Source: Cardiocondyla obscurior (lineage: Eukaryota; Arthropoda; Insecta; Hymenoptera; Formicidae). From it: DNA of 64,000 nt. This document shows positions 39,333 through 50,600 of this stretch, piece after piece. Made by a program: the position numbers and the translations under genes. The notes under the pieces are model-generated. The model made no database searches and was not told the DNA's origin. It saw nothing but the letters and a program-made list of their open reading frames with translations. How positions within the stretch are numbered: the stretch's first letter is position 1; each line of letters begins with the position of its first letter. Where the stretch lies: positions 4,791,001-4,855,000 of the forward strand of contig NC_091879.1 of the NCBI RefSeq assembly GCF_019399895.1, written 5' to 3'.

Positions 39333-40896
39333 AGCACCATTAACTCCATTTGAAATTGAAGTACATAATGAAATTTGTGACATTATACAAAAATGTCAAG
39401 ATACACGTTCAATATCATCATTTAAACATCATTACATGCTTGATTTTGCTGATCCATTAGAACCGCACGATGTACAAGTTGTAGAGTATATTACACCAGC
39501 AGAAAGAGATGAAGACACATTTGAATCTGAAGAATGTATTATTGATGATAAAGGTAAAACGATCGGTTTTCATTACAAAAAAAAGCTGTTGAATTTTGGA
39601 AAAGCGGAAAAAAGACACGTCGAACTTTAAATAGTGTACAAAACCGTTTTCTCAAAGTTAAATCGTTACAACAGCTACATAGATGGAAAATGAGTATAGA
39701 GAAAGGTGGAACAAATGCAGACAAATTTGCATTTATAACGGAATATGTACTGCAAAAGTTTGAAGAAGCTTGTGATAGAAATACTATTATACATGATATG
39801 AATTTAAGATTTTGGGCCTTGGAAGCAAAGGATCAAGTGGATTTACCCGAATTTAAGGCAAGTAAATGGTGGATTAAAAAATGTAAGAATGTACATAGAA
39901 TTGTTTCCCGTAAGAAAACAACATTCAGGACGCGAGTTACGCTTGAAAGTATAGAAAATCTACGAGATATCGCAGAATCGTTTGTTTCAAACGTAAAATC
40001 TAGCATTCCAGTTATTGGAGTTGAAGAAATTTATAATGCAGATGAGAGTGGCTTCAACCTTGAAATACATTCTGGGCGAACATTGGCGAAAATAGGAATG
40101 AAAACAGTTGAAGCAACGGTTCAATCGGTATCTGCTACGACACATAGTTACACTATAATGCCTATTGTTACACAGTGGTACGGTGCGGGTGTGGGTCCGT
40201 TTGCCGGAACGATGCCATACACCAGGTTGAGCCGTGTGTTGGGTGAAATAAAGATTCTTCTTTTGATATCTCGGGTGTACACTCTATTTTTTCTTTGTGA
40301 TTAAGTTACAGTAAATACGCGTCGCGTGACTTTTGATAGGAATGCCCGCGACGGCTTCCGAGTCGTCGGTCATATACTCCGCGGAGTTGCAACCTTGGCG
40401 AGTTTCGGCCGCGGTGGTTGACCGGAGAGGTTCGTCAACCGTACGAACTTATTTTAATTGTCGCGTATAAGTTCATCGCCCTGTTTGACATCGGGCGATA
40501 ATCCCGAGGTCCTTGCCCAATTGCGAAAGTGCAGTTCGATTTTTGGAAATGGTTTGCAACCAGAGCGCATTCTTCAGAGTCCTGCTCAGGTTACAACACT
40601 ATTATTTCAGCAAGTGGAGGTCTTCTTTCACCATTATACTTGGATTTCAAGGAATCTACTGAAACGTTTGGTCCAAGAGTGGAAGAATCTCTTTTCCGTC
40701 CAGTTAACATCTATATTCAAGTTTCGAAATCAGGGAAACTTGCATCTGAACATTTTAAAACTTGGTTTAGCGAAGTGTACCTGCCGAATACTGGTCGTAA
40801 AAGCATGCTACTACTTGACTCGTGAACGGGACACTGCCCAAATCAGTTACAGCAATTGATTCCAAAAGAAAAAGAAGTACAATTTGCATTCACGTA
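39333..40896 (+). pseudogene. Pogo-like (CENP-B HTH + DDE_1) transposase, split by a solo LTR
   Basis: The N-terminal region has helix-turn-helix blocks (RTLNSVQNRFLKVKSLQQLHRW, then a CENP-B-type half with DMNLRFWALEAKDQV and FKASKWWIKKCKNVHRIVSRK). The catalytic part starts IYNADESGFNLEIHSGRTLA (first Asp) and continues after the LTR with SASGGLLSPLYLDFKE and SMLLLDS (second Asp). Lesions: a frameshift in the A-run near 39,580, the solo LTR at 40,166-40,598 and a TGA at ~40,823. An in-frame stop near 39,330 may mark an intron border. The family is jerky/Tigger/pogo-like. Confidence 0.78.
40166..40598. mobile_element. Solo LTR in the pogo-like transposase (TSD ctat)
   Basis: 433 bp, TGTTACACAGTGG to CAGGTTACAACA, flanked by ctat at 40,162-40,165 and 40,599-40,602. 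It is closely related to 44,811-45,236, sharing cggccgcggtggttgaccgg, catcgggcgataatcccgag and gtttgcaaccagagcgcatt. Confidence 0.93.
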
Positions 40897-40950
40897 ATAA
40901 AATAAAATAAAGTTGCAATCACTAACGCACAATCAGCTTTTTTCACTTAG

Positions 40951-41181
40951 GTTCAAAAATTTTTTCAAAAATATGCTTGGTTTAAAAGCGAATATGTAAA
41001 AACACATTCTGGAGAATTTTAAAATCCAGTGGATTTCTGTTACTTTAAAAATGAAAAACATATACCTAAATATAAAATTTGTGGAATGGATGCTTTTATA
41101 CCCTGTGCATGGTGTGGTGAATATTTCTGTTTTAAACATTTTTATGAAGAATACCATTATTGTACTAATTATAATCCATAA
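40951..41181 (+). pseudogene. Cys/His-rich exon or ORF downstream of the transposase
   Basis: After tttcacttag (acceptor-like), an open stretch reads VQKFFQKYAWFKSEYVKTHSGEF, a stop, then KNEKHIPKYKICGMDAFIPC, AWCGEYFCFKHFYEEYHYC, ending at TAA. The C, CxxC, C, H, H, C pattern suggests a small zinc-binding domain. One internal TAA breaks it. It may be a second exon or second protein of the DNA transposon. No family is recognised. Confidence 0.45.
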
Positions 41182-41226
41182 TATTTAGCATATCTACTGT
41201 TTTACACTTAAACATTTCTTACAATG

Positions 41227-41555
41227 TGTAGCAAGTCGGCCGCTGAGTTGCCAACACGGCCATTGAATTACGCCGACACGTTTGTCGGTACCTCATAATA
41301 CGCGCGCGGGTTTTTCTTAGTCGGTTGCTATCGTTTCAGAAAGCGATCTCCGAAAACTGATAGCACCGAGCGTTCACGTGAGAACTCGAACGGCGATCGT
41401 CAATTGTCGTAGGCGATCGCCGCCGAAGGAAGATACAGACGAGTCAGTCGCTTGCCAGCACTACGAGCGTACAGTCGCCTCTCGGACCTCGTGTTAAGAA
41501 ATAAACGTTTATAAAACTTAGTGTATTGATATCCTTCCTTTAAGAATTCCCTACA
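41227..41555. mobile_element. Solo LTR (TSD aatg)
   Basis: 329 bp, TGTAGCAAGTCGG to AATTCCCTACA, flanked by aatg at 41,223-41,226 and 41,556-41,559. It contains aataaac near 41,500. It is a different family from the TGTTACA solo LTRs. Confidence 0.87.
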
Positions 41556-41813
41556 AATGTATAATTATGATACGCATATACAAACAGTAAATGTAAACGT
41601 TTTAAATACGTACAAATAAACTGTTTAACTAAATAAAAAACAATGCAAATTGTAGGTATTATAGTTGTGGATAGAGTTCAGTTTGAGTAAAGAAGACGTA
41701 GAGTTTCATTATTTACAGATTATATTTACAAGTTCTCTATGTACAGATTTTACCTTTGTAAGTGTATTAAATCGCACCCACTGGTGCTTACAAAAGTTTT
41801 GCGCTTGGCGCGG

Positions 41814-42720
41814 TTACAGTTTTCTCTCTCTGTATGAGATATGCGGTGCCGTTAGCGTTACTTTAATAAGACCCCATTTGTCGTCTCCCGGTAGTATGAG
41901 AGGTTCGGCTGCAGATGATGATGTGGTGGCCCGGGGATTGTACTGTGTCCCTGTATCCGTTACCACGGGAGTGTTGTATCGCTCGCTCCGTGGTACTAGG
42001 ACCGGCTTGTACTCCTCGCTCTATCCGCACCGGTAGAGTTGGTGGGATAGACGAGAGTAATCCTGATGTTGCGTTCCACCGAAGACTGGTGTACAGTCAT
42101 TGACAGAAAGGTTGCAACACTTGAAGTTAGGGACACGATTTTAGAAATAGAAATTTGATGTGAACTACTGCATTCGCTTATGCGGCGCTTGATATGTGTG
42201 AAGCGCCGCATAAGCGAATGCAGTGGTTCACATCAAATTTCTATTTCTAAAATCGTGTCCCTAACTTCAAGTGTTGCAACCTTTCTGTCAATGACTGTAC
42301 CTCCAGATCCTTATGTCTCTCGAAGTGAGAAAGATCCTTGGAGGCTGTGTGAGGCTGAGCAGCGTAAAGTTAGCCAGCTGCGGCTTCCACTCTAACAGTT
42401 GTAGGTTAGCGTGTCGCACCGGCTTCTTCAGTCCTGGAGGCCGTAGAATTTCTGCCAACGGTTGCTGCGGAGGAAACGTCTTGATCGAAATTATTTTCGG
42501 CGTCCGTGCGGCCTCAACCGGAGGTGATGGAGAGCTCTCAGACTGTCTCCGGTGTGAGGGCTGTTTTCTTACGGCGGCTCCTTCGTGTTCTCTTCCTACT
42601 CGCCCCAGTCTCTGGGCTCTTCTCCAGCAGTCAGCGGCAGCGGCATACAGCTAGAGTTCTCTCTTCGGAACACCGAACACTATTCTGTCTCAGGCAAAGG
42701 TGTGCGTCGTCTCCGAGCAC
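41814..42720 (-). pseudogene. Remnant of the 211-aa LTR-like-repeat ORF in copy B
   Basis: On the minus strand the C-terminus reads KWGLIKVTLTAPHISYRERK before the stop at 41,814, nearly the same as copy A (KWGPIKVTLTAPHISYRERR). Upstream, RIERGVQAGPSTTERAIQH matches copy A's RIERGVQCGPSTTERAIQH. A frameshift near 41,970 and the foldback insertion at 42,094 break the frame. Much of the N-terminal Pro-rich part is still alignable around 42,350-42,640. Confidence 0.65.
42094..42297. mobile_element. Perfect-looking foldback MITE, 204 bp, TA TSD
   Basis: Ends CAGTCATTGACAGAAAGG; the two ~98-bp arms are almost exact reverse complements with a few bases between (near 42,190). TA flanks at 42,092 and 42,298. 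It is the smallest mariner-type foldback here and looks young. It interrupts copy B. Confidence 0.92.
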
Positions 42721-42998
42721 TACTTCGCTTTATACAAAAATGATCTCCGTATCTATGATAGGCGATGCTGTGAGCTTCCTCGGCTCCGCTTATATAGCGA
42801 TCCTTGTCGTGCTTGACTCCCGAGTAAGCTCTTATCCTCCGCGCCGCCTGGCGGCTGCAGTTGCTACCTGCTAGGCCCACAGCTTTTTTTCTCCCACCAA
42901 GCTTCCGGGCCTTCCGGCTTACGCGTATGTATGCCAGGCTGCCTGTATCGTGGCGCGCCGAGTGTCAATTATCCGATTGTCGTCTCGGCCGCCACACA

Positions 42999-43315
42999 AA
43001 TTTATAAAAATTACTAGAACAGTACAGGCGCGCGCTACGCGCGCGCATTAATTCAAGAAAATAATAACAATTAAAAAAAAGCCAAAACCAAACCTCAAAA
43101 CCTCTTTTTTGACAGCTGACATTTTCTCTCGCTTGGCGAGAAGCAAGCCAAGCAAGAGTGAACCAATCATCGCGAGTTTTAAACGGCAACAATAGATTCA
43201 AGATTTCGAGATTCAGCAAATTCAGACGTAAAACACGCTTTTTAAATAAGATAATTCATACATTGTTACATTTTTATACAAAATTCCTCATTAATATTTT
43301 AAGAGTCAAGAATCA
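42999..43315. other. Unassigned inner sequence of the pogo-like element
   Basis: No clear gene. It contains a gcgcgcgctacgcgcgcgc palindrome near 43,028 and a gcttggcgagaagcaagccaagc inverted repeat near 43,132. Confidence 0.4.
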
Positions 43316-43554
43316 GAAACATCCGCATCAAGTTAATCGGAAAGTTTGACAAGGTTATCGACACAACCTAACTCCGTTTCATTTTTGTTGTTATTTCTCG
43401 TCATTCGACAGATCACGCAAAGTTCACATTTACTTTCTATTTCATAATCAGTTACTCGAATTGAAGTACGAACAATTAAGTTTTATATCAAAGATAAATT
43501 ATTGCACACAAAATTTTACAATGTTGAATATTTAAAGATTCTCTAACTTTTTTT
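43316..43554. repeat. Right inverted arm of the pogo-like element, inner part
   Basis: Reverse complement of ~37,865-38,106; continues at 49,407 after the copia insertion. Confidence 0.85.
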
Positions 43555-43559
43555 GGTGG

Positions 43560-43827
43560 TGTCAGACATGAAGTCTTAAATCGACGTACTCCGGTTCTTT
43601 TGTTAGTTACTTTTTAGATTCTCTTTGCTTGCTGGTGAGTCACACGTATCGTTATTTGCGCTACATGACTTCTCGGCTATTCTGTTTCGCGACGCTATTC
43701 ATATTATTCATTCTACTGTTTATTCTGTTCCAACCGCTTTACTAAGACGGACGTTCCTTATTAAATAAAGAAAATTATATTATTACTGCGCAAATTCTAC
43801 GGCTTTCTATTAACAAACCTCCCAACA
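43560..43827 (+). repeat. 5' LTR of the copia element
   Basis: 268 bp, TGTCAGACATG to CTCCCAACA; contains aataaag near 43,766. Confidence 0.92.
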
Positions 43828-44810
43828 GGTTATGAACCCAGGGATATACGCGAGTGCCGCGAAATTCTTAACTTACTATTTGAACTGTTTGTGAGTGCGC
43901 TCAGCAGTAAAAATCACGGCAACAATGTCTAGTGCACAGAACATTGATAAAGTCGACGGAGCAAACTTTGAATCGTGGAAACTCATGATGAAAAGTGTGC
44001 TGATCTGCAACGAATTGTGGCCCTACACAAATGGAGCGATAGTGAAAACGAAACAGAATCAAATTGACTGGACGACAAAGGATCAGATGGCCTTGGCGCT
44101 GATAACCTTGAGTGTCAAGAGCAACCAACTGAGTCATATTAAACGAGCCGAGTCAGCAAAGAAGGCATGGGACCTACTGGTACATACGAGTCAAGGGGTC
44201 CGGTAAGAAAAGGCAGTTTATACAAAAAATTTTACCGTATGCGAAAAGACTCGGCACAAAGCATGACATCGTACATTAGCTCTTTCTGCGACATTTCGAA
44301 AGAATTAAAAGAGGCGGGAATATATATAACCGATAAGCTGCAATCTATAATGATTCTAAATTCTCTGCCTTCTAAATATAAAAATTTTTGTATTACTATC
44401 GAATCACAAGATGCTATACCAAACATAGAAGCCCTGAAGTCCAAACTAATAGAAAAGAAAACGAGGCAAAAAGAACAAGATGCCAAACACAGCACTCAAA
44501 AGGAAAATAACGCATTAATCGCTAAAGACAAATTTAAATCAAGTAATAAATATGTTAAGCAAAACCAGCGGGATTCTAAAAACAAATTAAAGTTATCAGA
44601 AAAATGTTTTAAATGCAATAAAGTAGGACACCGAGCAGCGGACTGCAGAAGCAAAAAGAGGCAGACATACAAAGCAAACACGGAGGATGCAATGTTTGCG
44701 GCCGTACTCTCCTTGGAAGCGCATCACTCAAATGAATGGTGTCTGTACAGCGGAGCCACGCGTCACATGCGCAATGATCCGAAGAAGTTTTTTCAACTAA
44801 CTGAAGACGC

Positions 44811-45236
44811 TGTTACACCGGGGTACGGTGCGGTTGCGGGTCCGTTCGCCGGAACGTGTACCACACCATTGAGAGGAGTCGGGTGTGGAGTATTGATAAA
44901 GATGTTCTGTTAGCAATGCTTTGTACTTATTTATTTCTTCGTTGATACACTTGACACGCGTCACGTTTCTCCTGATAGGTGTGCCCGCGACGGCTTCCAA
45001 GCCGTCGCTCATATACTCAGCCGAGTTGCAACCTCAGCGAGTTTCGGCCGCGGTGGTTGACCGGAGAGGTTCGTCAACCGCGCGGCCTTATATTAATTGT
45101 TAAATGTAAGTTTATTTCCTTATTTCGACATCGGGCGATAATCCCGAGGTCCTTGCCCGATGTCGAAAACGCAAGGTATTTCCGGAATGGTTTGCAACCA
45201 GAGCGCATTCTTCGAAGTGCAGCTCAGGTTACAACA
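44811..45236. mobile_element. Solo LTR in the copia protease region (TSD acgc)
   Basis: 426 bp, TGTTACACCGGGG to CAGGTTACAACA, flanked by acgc at 44,807-44,810 and 45,237-45,240. Sister copy of 40,166-40,598. Confidence 0.94.
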
Positions 45237-47304
45237 ACGCGGACTGCCAAGTATTTACTGCAACCAACCAAAGCATGAGGCCAGCCAGAACGGGCACAGT
45301 AAAGCTAAGTGTGAAATCCAAAGGAAACGCCGTAAGCCATCTAAAATTACAAGATACTATATTAGTTCCCAAAATCTGAAATAATTTGCTATCGATCTCT
45401 TGCATGACGGACAATGATTATACCGTTGTATTTACAAAAGACTTTGCAGAGGTCAAGCGCAAAAATGGAACTGTAGCAATTAGGGCAAAAAAGCAGGGTC
45501 ATCTATACGTCACGAGCCCCGCATATACGGATGCGAACACTGCCACCGCACTGGATTCTACCACGGAAGATACGAAACAGCTTAGATGGCACGAGAGATA
45601 TGGACATCTGAATTATCAGGACCTCAATAAGCAGAAACGAAAAGACATGGTCCAAAATATGAGCATGGAGTTCATACGAGAAAAATTAATCTGCAAAATA
45701 TGCGACAAAGCGAAGATCCATCAATTACCGTATACCGAGTCAACGAGCCGCTCCAAGGAAAAACTCGGACTAATACATTCAGACATTTGCGGCCCATTTA
45801 ATGTCGAATCCATAAGAGAAGCGAAGTATTTCGCAACATTAATAGACTACCACACAAGATATACGCAAGTGGTCATGCTAAAGAAGCGCTCAGACATTCT
45901 GAACGCCTTCAAGATCTATAAGAAAAGAGTCGAAAGAGAAACCGGTTGCCCGATCAAAAAGATCCGCACTGACAACGCTAAGGAATATGTATCAAGGGAA
46001 TTTACTGGATATCTCGAAACCAAAGACATTGGGCGACAATTAAGTGTGAAATACATCCCACAACAAAACGGGATCGCCGAGAGAGCAAATCGAACTCTTG
46101 TGGAAATGGTTCGCTGCATTCTGCTACAATCAAAACTACCGAACAGCCTATAGGGCAAAGCGAAAAACACAGCCACGTTTATAAGAAATAGATGCCTATC
46201 AAAAAAACTTGGGAACATGACACCAACGGAAGCATGGACTGTCACGAAACCATACGTGGGTTTCATGCGCATCTTTGGAAGCAAAGTAATTGCCTTGAAC
46301 AAAGAAAATAAACGCAATAAATTAGAACTTAAAGGAGAAGAATACATTCTAGACGGATATTCCCAAGAATTAAAGGCTTACCGCCTTTGGAAGCCAAAGA
46401 CTAGAAAAGTTATTAAACGAAGAGACGTGCGTTTTCATGAAAAATTAAGCAGAGAAAACAGCCGAACCAACAATTACTTTGAAGCACCTACGGATATCCT
46501 GGGAACCATCGAGCAACACACGAAGAAGGAAACACCGCATTCAACTGTCTCCAAGACTGAAAAGCAGGACGTTGAAGAAGACAACACGGAAGATTATGCG
46601 ACCTCATTAAAAACGGAACCCTTCGAAAATGAAGAAATACGAAGCACTTACAAGAGAGGGCCTGGACAATCTCGAGTCCAGCGAACCGGTTGGCCAGGAA
46701 GACCGAGGAAATTATTCCATGACGCAGCTAATTTTACCTACAAAAAGGCTCTCGACGAACCAGACAGCGTAGAAGACATCTACAGTAGGGAAGATAAGAA
46801 TTTATGACTAGCATCAATGGAAAATGAATATAATTCGCTCATGCAGAATAATACTTGGACACTTGTGGAACGTCCAAAAGACGCCAAAGTTCTATCCAAT
46901 AGATGGGTATTCAAGCTAAAACGCAAGCAAAACGGAGAAATTGACCGATATAAAGCAAAATTAGTAGTACGCTGAAATGAGCACAAAAAGAAATAGACTT
47001 CGGCGGTCTTTTCACCCGTATCGAGATATGAAACCATTCGCACCTTTTTAACTGCAAGTGTTCAAAACCAAATTCATGTACACCATATGGATGTTATCTC
47101 CGCATACGTCCAAGGAGACCTGTCCACAACTATCTACATAAACCAACCTGAAGATCTTGAAATCAAGAGTCAAGAGGACAAAGTGTGCTCTCTACAACGG
47201 CCACTTTATGGCCTGAAGCAATTTGGCCGTGAATGGTACAGGAAACTGGATACTTACCTGTCAAACATCGGCATAAAAAAAATTCAAACAAATCCGTGTG
47301 TGTA

Positions 47305-48040
47305 CAGTCACCGGCAATAATGGCCTGTCGCACTGCGGCGACGGCGGCTCCCGTACGTGAGGTGGGGTAGTGTGCGTGAGGCTTCACCGCGGATCGCGTA
47401 CGTGAGGCGTGGAACGCCGAAAGGAGCGAGAGGACGGGGGAAAATTTGGTGGGGGGCGTTCTCATGCTCTCTCTCGCTCGCGATCCGTAAGTGTGAGAGA
47501 GAAAGCATGAGTGAACGCTAAGGAATTATTAAAGGCGCACCTTCGCTCTCTCTCTTGCACGCGTTCGTGTTTGAGAAAGACAATTTCTTTCTCAAGACAG
47601 AAAACGAAAATTATTTCAAATTTAAATTATACGTAATGTAAAAATATATATTTAAAATATAAGTAACATGAGTATTTAATTTCGATTGTTAAAAGTCGCG
47701 AAATGTCTTAAAGTATACGCTAGAATTAATAGCGTACTCTCGCGATATACTTCTATCCTTGTCTACCCGTATAAACACGAACGCGTGCAAGAGAGAGAGC
47801 GAAGGTGCGCCTTTAATAATTCCTTAGCGTTCACTCATGCTTTCTCTCTCACACTCACGGATCGCGAGCGAGAGAGAGCATGAAAACGCCCCCCACCAAA
47901 TTTTCCCCCGTCCTCTCGCTCCTTTCGGCGTTCCGCGCCTCACGTACGCGATCCGCTGTGAGGCCTCAGGCACACTACCCCACCTCACGCACGGGAGCCG
48001 CCGTCGCCGCAGTGCGACAGGCCATTATTGCCGGTGACTG
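47305..48040. mobile_element. Foldback MITE in copia RT, related to 20,171-21,085 with one shortened arm
   Basis: 736 bp with ends CAGTCACCGGCAATAATGGC. The right arm matches the full-length copy; the left arm lacks about 180 bp next to the centre (it jumps from cgcgttcgtgttt to gagaaagacaattt). The left flank is TA; the right flank is TG, so the TSD has decayed. Confidence 0.88.
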
Positions 48041-49132
48041 TGCGTGGGCAGTGACGCAAAAAGCGACGTAATAATTATCGTTTACGTCGACGACTTATTA
48101 ATAGGTTCGCGTGATATTCATAAATTAAATGAGAGAAAACGACAAATGCAGCAGATGTTCAGAATGAACGACTTAGGCCCTTTAAGTCCGTGATGGAAAT
48201 AACGACAATCGAGAACTCGTTAAATTATTTACTTATGCGACATTCATCTTGCTAAAACAAACACCTAGAGCGTAAACATAGAACGTGACGGCTCCACAGA
48301 AAAAATTAAACGTACTCAAACTAGATACATCAATGACTTACTCGCAAAATTTGAAATGCAAGATAGCAAACCAGCAGCAACCCCCATCGAACAAGGCATC
48401 AAAATCATCAAAGAAGTTCGATCAAAAAAAAAAAATTCTCAGAAATGCAAAATAAGCTGTACAGGGAATTTATCGGCTGACTAATCTATTTAGCCAACGC
48501 TGCTCGTCCCGACTTGACATTCACCGCAAGCATACTATGCCGATTCTGCTCTCAACCTGGAATACCACATTGGAAACTAGCGAAATGAGCCCTACGCTAT
48601 TTTAAGGAAATTGCGAATCTAGGTATTATTTACAAGACGAACAGCAATAAATTACACGCATACGTCGACGCCGACTGGGGCAGCGACATCGACGATCGAA
48701 GATCTTTTACGGGAAGTGTCATGATTCTAGCAAAAGGACCAATCAGCTGGCACGCAAGGAAACAACGTTCTGTGGCATTATCAACCATAGAGGCCAAATA
48801 CATAGGATTGTTTAAGATCACGAGAGAAACTATTTACTTAAAAGGATTGCGACATATAAAACTATCAAATTGTATAGATACTTGTACCACAATTTATTGC
48901 GATAATCAAGGCGTGATTGTATTAAGCAAGGATTCCGTACATCATTGTAAGAGTAAACATATTGACTTAAGATACCATTTTGTTAAAGAAGTCCAGGAAT
49001 AGGGCGAAATCAAAATCATTTACACGAGTACAGACTCAATGACAGCGGATATACTTACCAAACCTTTGTCGACAATTAAACATTACAACTGTATGAGACA
49101 ATTAAATCTAGTGAGTACGTCGATAGGAGGGG

Positions 49133-49401
49133 TGTCAGAAATAAAGTCTTAAATCGACGCACTCCGGTTCTTTTGGTAGTTATCTTTTAGATTCTCTTTG
49201 CTTGCCGGTGAGTCACACGTATCGATATTTGCGCTACGTGACTTCTCGACTATTCTCTTTTGCGACGCTATTCATATTATTTATTCTATTGATTCATTCT
49301 GTTCCGACCGCTCTACTAAGACGGACGTATCTTATTAAATAAAGACAATTATATTATTACTGCGCAAATTCTACGGCTTTCTATTAACGAACCTTCTAAC
49401 A
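49133..49401 (+). repeat. 3' LTR of the copia element
   Basis: 269 bp, TGTCAGAAATA to CTTCTAACA, preceded by cgataggaggg (polypurine tract). It differs from the 5' LTR at a moderate number of scattered sites. Confidence 0.92.
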
Positions 49402-49406
49402 GGTGG

Positions 49407-49982
49407 AAATCTTATTATTATTATTGAGCGTATTAACTTGATTAAATCGTTCTTATAATGAGAAGCTTTACGCATATAGATTAAACAAAAAAATAAAAAA
49501 TTTTTTAGTTGCGGCTCAAAAATCATTTTTACGGAAATAATGTATTTTTATATGTAGAGGTTTTTCACTTTTCTTCATACAACTCGGAAACTATTGAAGA
49601 TATCAAAAAAAGTTGTATACAAAAGTTTTATGATAGAAACACCTCCGTTTAACTGCAATAATAAAATTAAAAAAAATATTAATTTTTTGTAATTTTATAA
49701 ACAATTTTGTTAAAAAACTTTTTTTATCTAATTCTGTTACTGCAGTTAAATATAGTTGTTTTTACTATAAACTTTTGTATAAAACTTTTTTTGATGTCTT
49801 AAATAGTTTTCGAGTTATATTAAAAAAAGCAAAAAACCCTTTTATTGGTAAAGGGTGGTTTAACTCCTTAAAAGTAAAATTTGGCACAACCAAAAAATAG
49901 TTTTGTGTTACAAATGAACTACTCTACATGCACACAAAGTATCATTTAAATTTTCGGGTTGCCTAACCTTCTTTGTCAGTTC
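49407..49982. repeat. Right inverted arm of the pogo-like element, outer part
   Basis: Reverse complement of ~37,283-37,860; ends with ttgcctaaccttctttgtcagttc. Confidence 0.85.
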
Positions 49983-50277
49983 AAATTTAAAAAAAAATTT
50001 GCAAAAAAATTATTTAACTAGAGCTTTGTACAGGACTTCACAAGAAATTAATTTGGACGATCCGCAACCTGCACGTCAACAACATGTAATATAAATAAAA
50101 CTGCTGGTACATCGGTTGCTACACAGCAACCTCAGGCATCAATTGCTGTACTAGAGCATGTACAGATATATATAATATTTATATACATATTTATAATATT
50201 TTATATATAAAATAATTCCTATTTTGTACATTGAAAATAATTCTCGTTTATTTAATTAGAAACACGAGTCACCGAAT

Positions 50278-50526
50278 ATGACACAAATATTAAAAAAATT
50301 AAAGAAAGTAAAAAATTTGCCAACAAGTAACACAAATGTAACAAATTTAGGACAATTTCAAAGATTCGACATAAGAGACCAAGAAGATGAACAAAATTAC
50401 GGACGAGGATGTGGAAGTAGACGGGGTCGGGAACAAGGACGAGTAAGAGGAAAAGGAAGAGGAAGAGGTTGCGGAAGAAATAATATACATATACATATAG
50501 GAAACATTTACATTTTTAAATATTAA
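50278..50526 (+). CDS. Small RG-rich ORF (82 aa), possibly the last exon of a spliced gene
   Basis: MTQILKKLKKVKNLPTSN leads into FDIRDQEDEQNYGRG and a Gly/Arg-rich tail (GREQGRVRGKGRGRGCGR). The upstream tttatttaattag at ~50,260 is a good 3' splice site, and an earlier open stretch (GTSVATQQPQASIAVLEHVQ, ~50,107-50,168) may be an upstream exon. RG-rich tails usually bind RNA. It resembles in style the three-exon RGG gene at 62,484. It lies just outside the pogo-like element's right arm; whether it belongs to a transposon is unknown. Confidence 0.4.
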   Translation: MTQILKKLKKVKNLPTSNTNVTNLGQFQRFDIRDQEDEQNYGRGCGSRRGREQGRVRGKGRGRGCGRNNIHIHIGNIYIFKY

Positions 50527-50600
50527 AAAAAATTGAATTATGACACGCAATATACAAATGTACGGTTTCTGTTCAAAGATTTGAATTTGGTAATTAATTA

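Larger units (their letters stand above)
41640..42998 (-). repeat. LTR-like repeat with internal ORF, copy B (inverted)
   Basis: Reverse-complement relative of 1,512-2,697, with the same order of blocks: promoter end at ~42,790-42,960 (caccaagcttccgggccttcc), ORF remnant and the cacccactggtgctt tail. A 204-bp foldback element splits it at 42,094. It is diverged and frameshifted but clearly alignable. Possible ends are GTGTGGCGG at 42,994 and CTACA at 41,654, with aaat flanks; this is uncertain. Confidence 0.7.
43925..49115 (+). pseudogene. Copia Gag-Pol polyprotein, many lesions
   Basis: Gag starts MSSAQNIDKVDGANFESW; a frameshift near 44,190 follows. Zinc knuckle CFKCNKVGHRAADC (~44,605). 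The protease block reads WCLYSGATRHM, with Tyr where the catalytic Asp is expected. Integrase: WHERYGHL, CKIC, HSDICGPF, RTDNAKEY, QNGIAERANRTL (~45,590-46,110), with a stop at 46,151. RT: YKAKLVV, MDVISAYVQGDL, LYGLKQF, then the foldback insertion, then YVDDLL (~48,085). RNase H: VDADWGSDIDDRRSFTG, HARKQRSVALST, TIYCDNQG, SKHIDLRYHFV. Stops also occur at 46,805, ~46,974 and 49,000, with further frame breaks around 48,190-48,640. Confidence 0.9.
43560..49401 (+). mobile_element. Ty1/copia element (TSD ggtgg)
   Basis: LTRs at 43,560-43,827 and 49,133-49,401, flanked by ggtgg at 43,555-43,559 and 49,402-49,406. The site after the 5' LTR, ggttatgaacccaggg, resembles the internal initiator-tRNA-Met primer used by copia. 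It carries a solo LTR (44,811) and a foldback element (47,305) and has many stops. It lies in the right arm of the pogo-like element. Confidence 0.94.
37283..49982 (+). mobile_element. Pogo-like DNA transposon with very long inverted terminal arms, heavily invaded
   Basis: The outer sequence gaactgacaaagaag at 37,283 recurs inverted at 49,982. The left arm (37,283-~38,106) is matched throughout by a right arm split into 43,316-43,554 and 49,407-49,982 by a copia insertion. Between the arms lie a DDE transposase remnant, a Cys-rich ORF, three solo LTRs, two foldback elements and copy B of the LTR-like repeat. A fourth solo LTR sits inside the copia. I saw no TSD outside the arms, so the true ends may be slightly further out. 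Without insertions the element would be only about 3.5-4 kb. Confidence 0.7.

Noticed and set aside
42680..42880. Short minus-strand ORF as a host gene
   Set aside because: It falls in the promoter/leader part of copy B of the LTR-like repeat.
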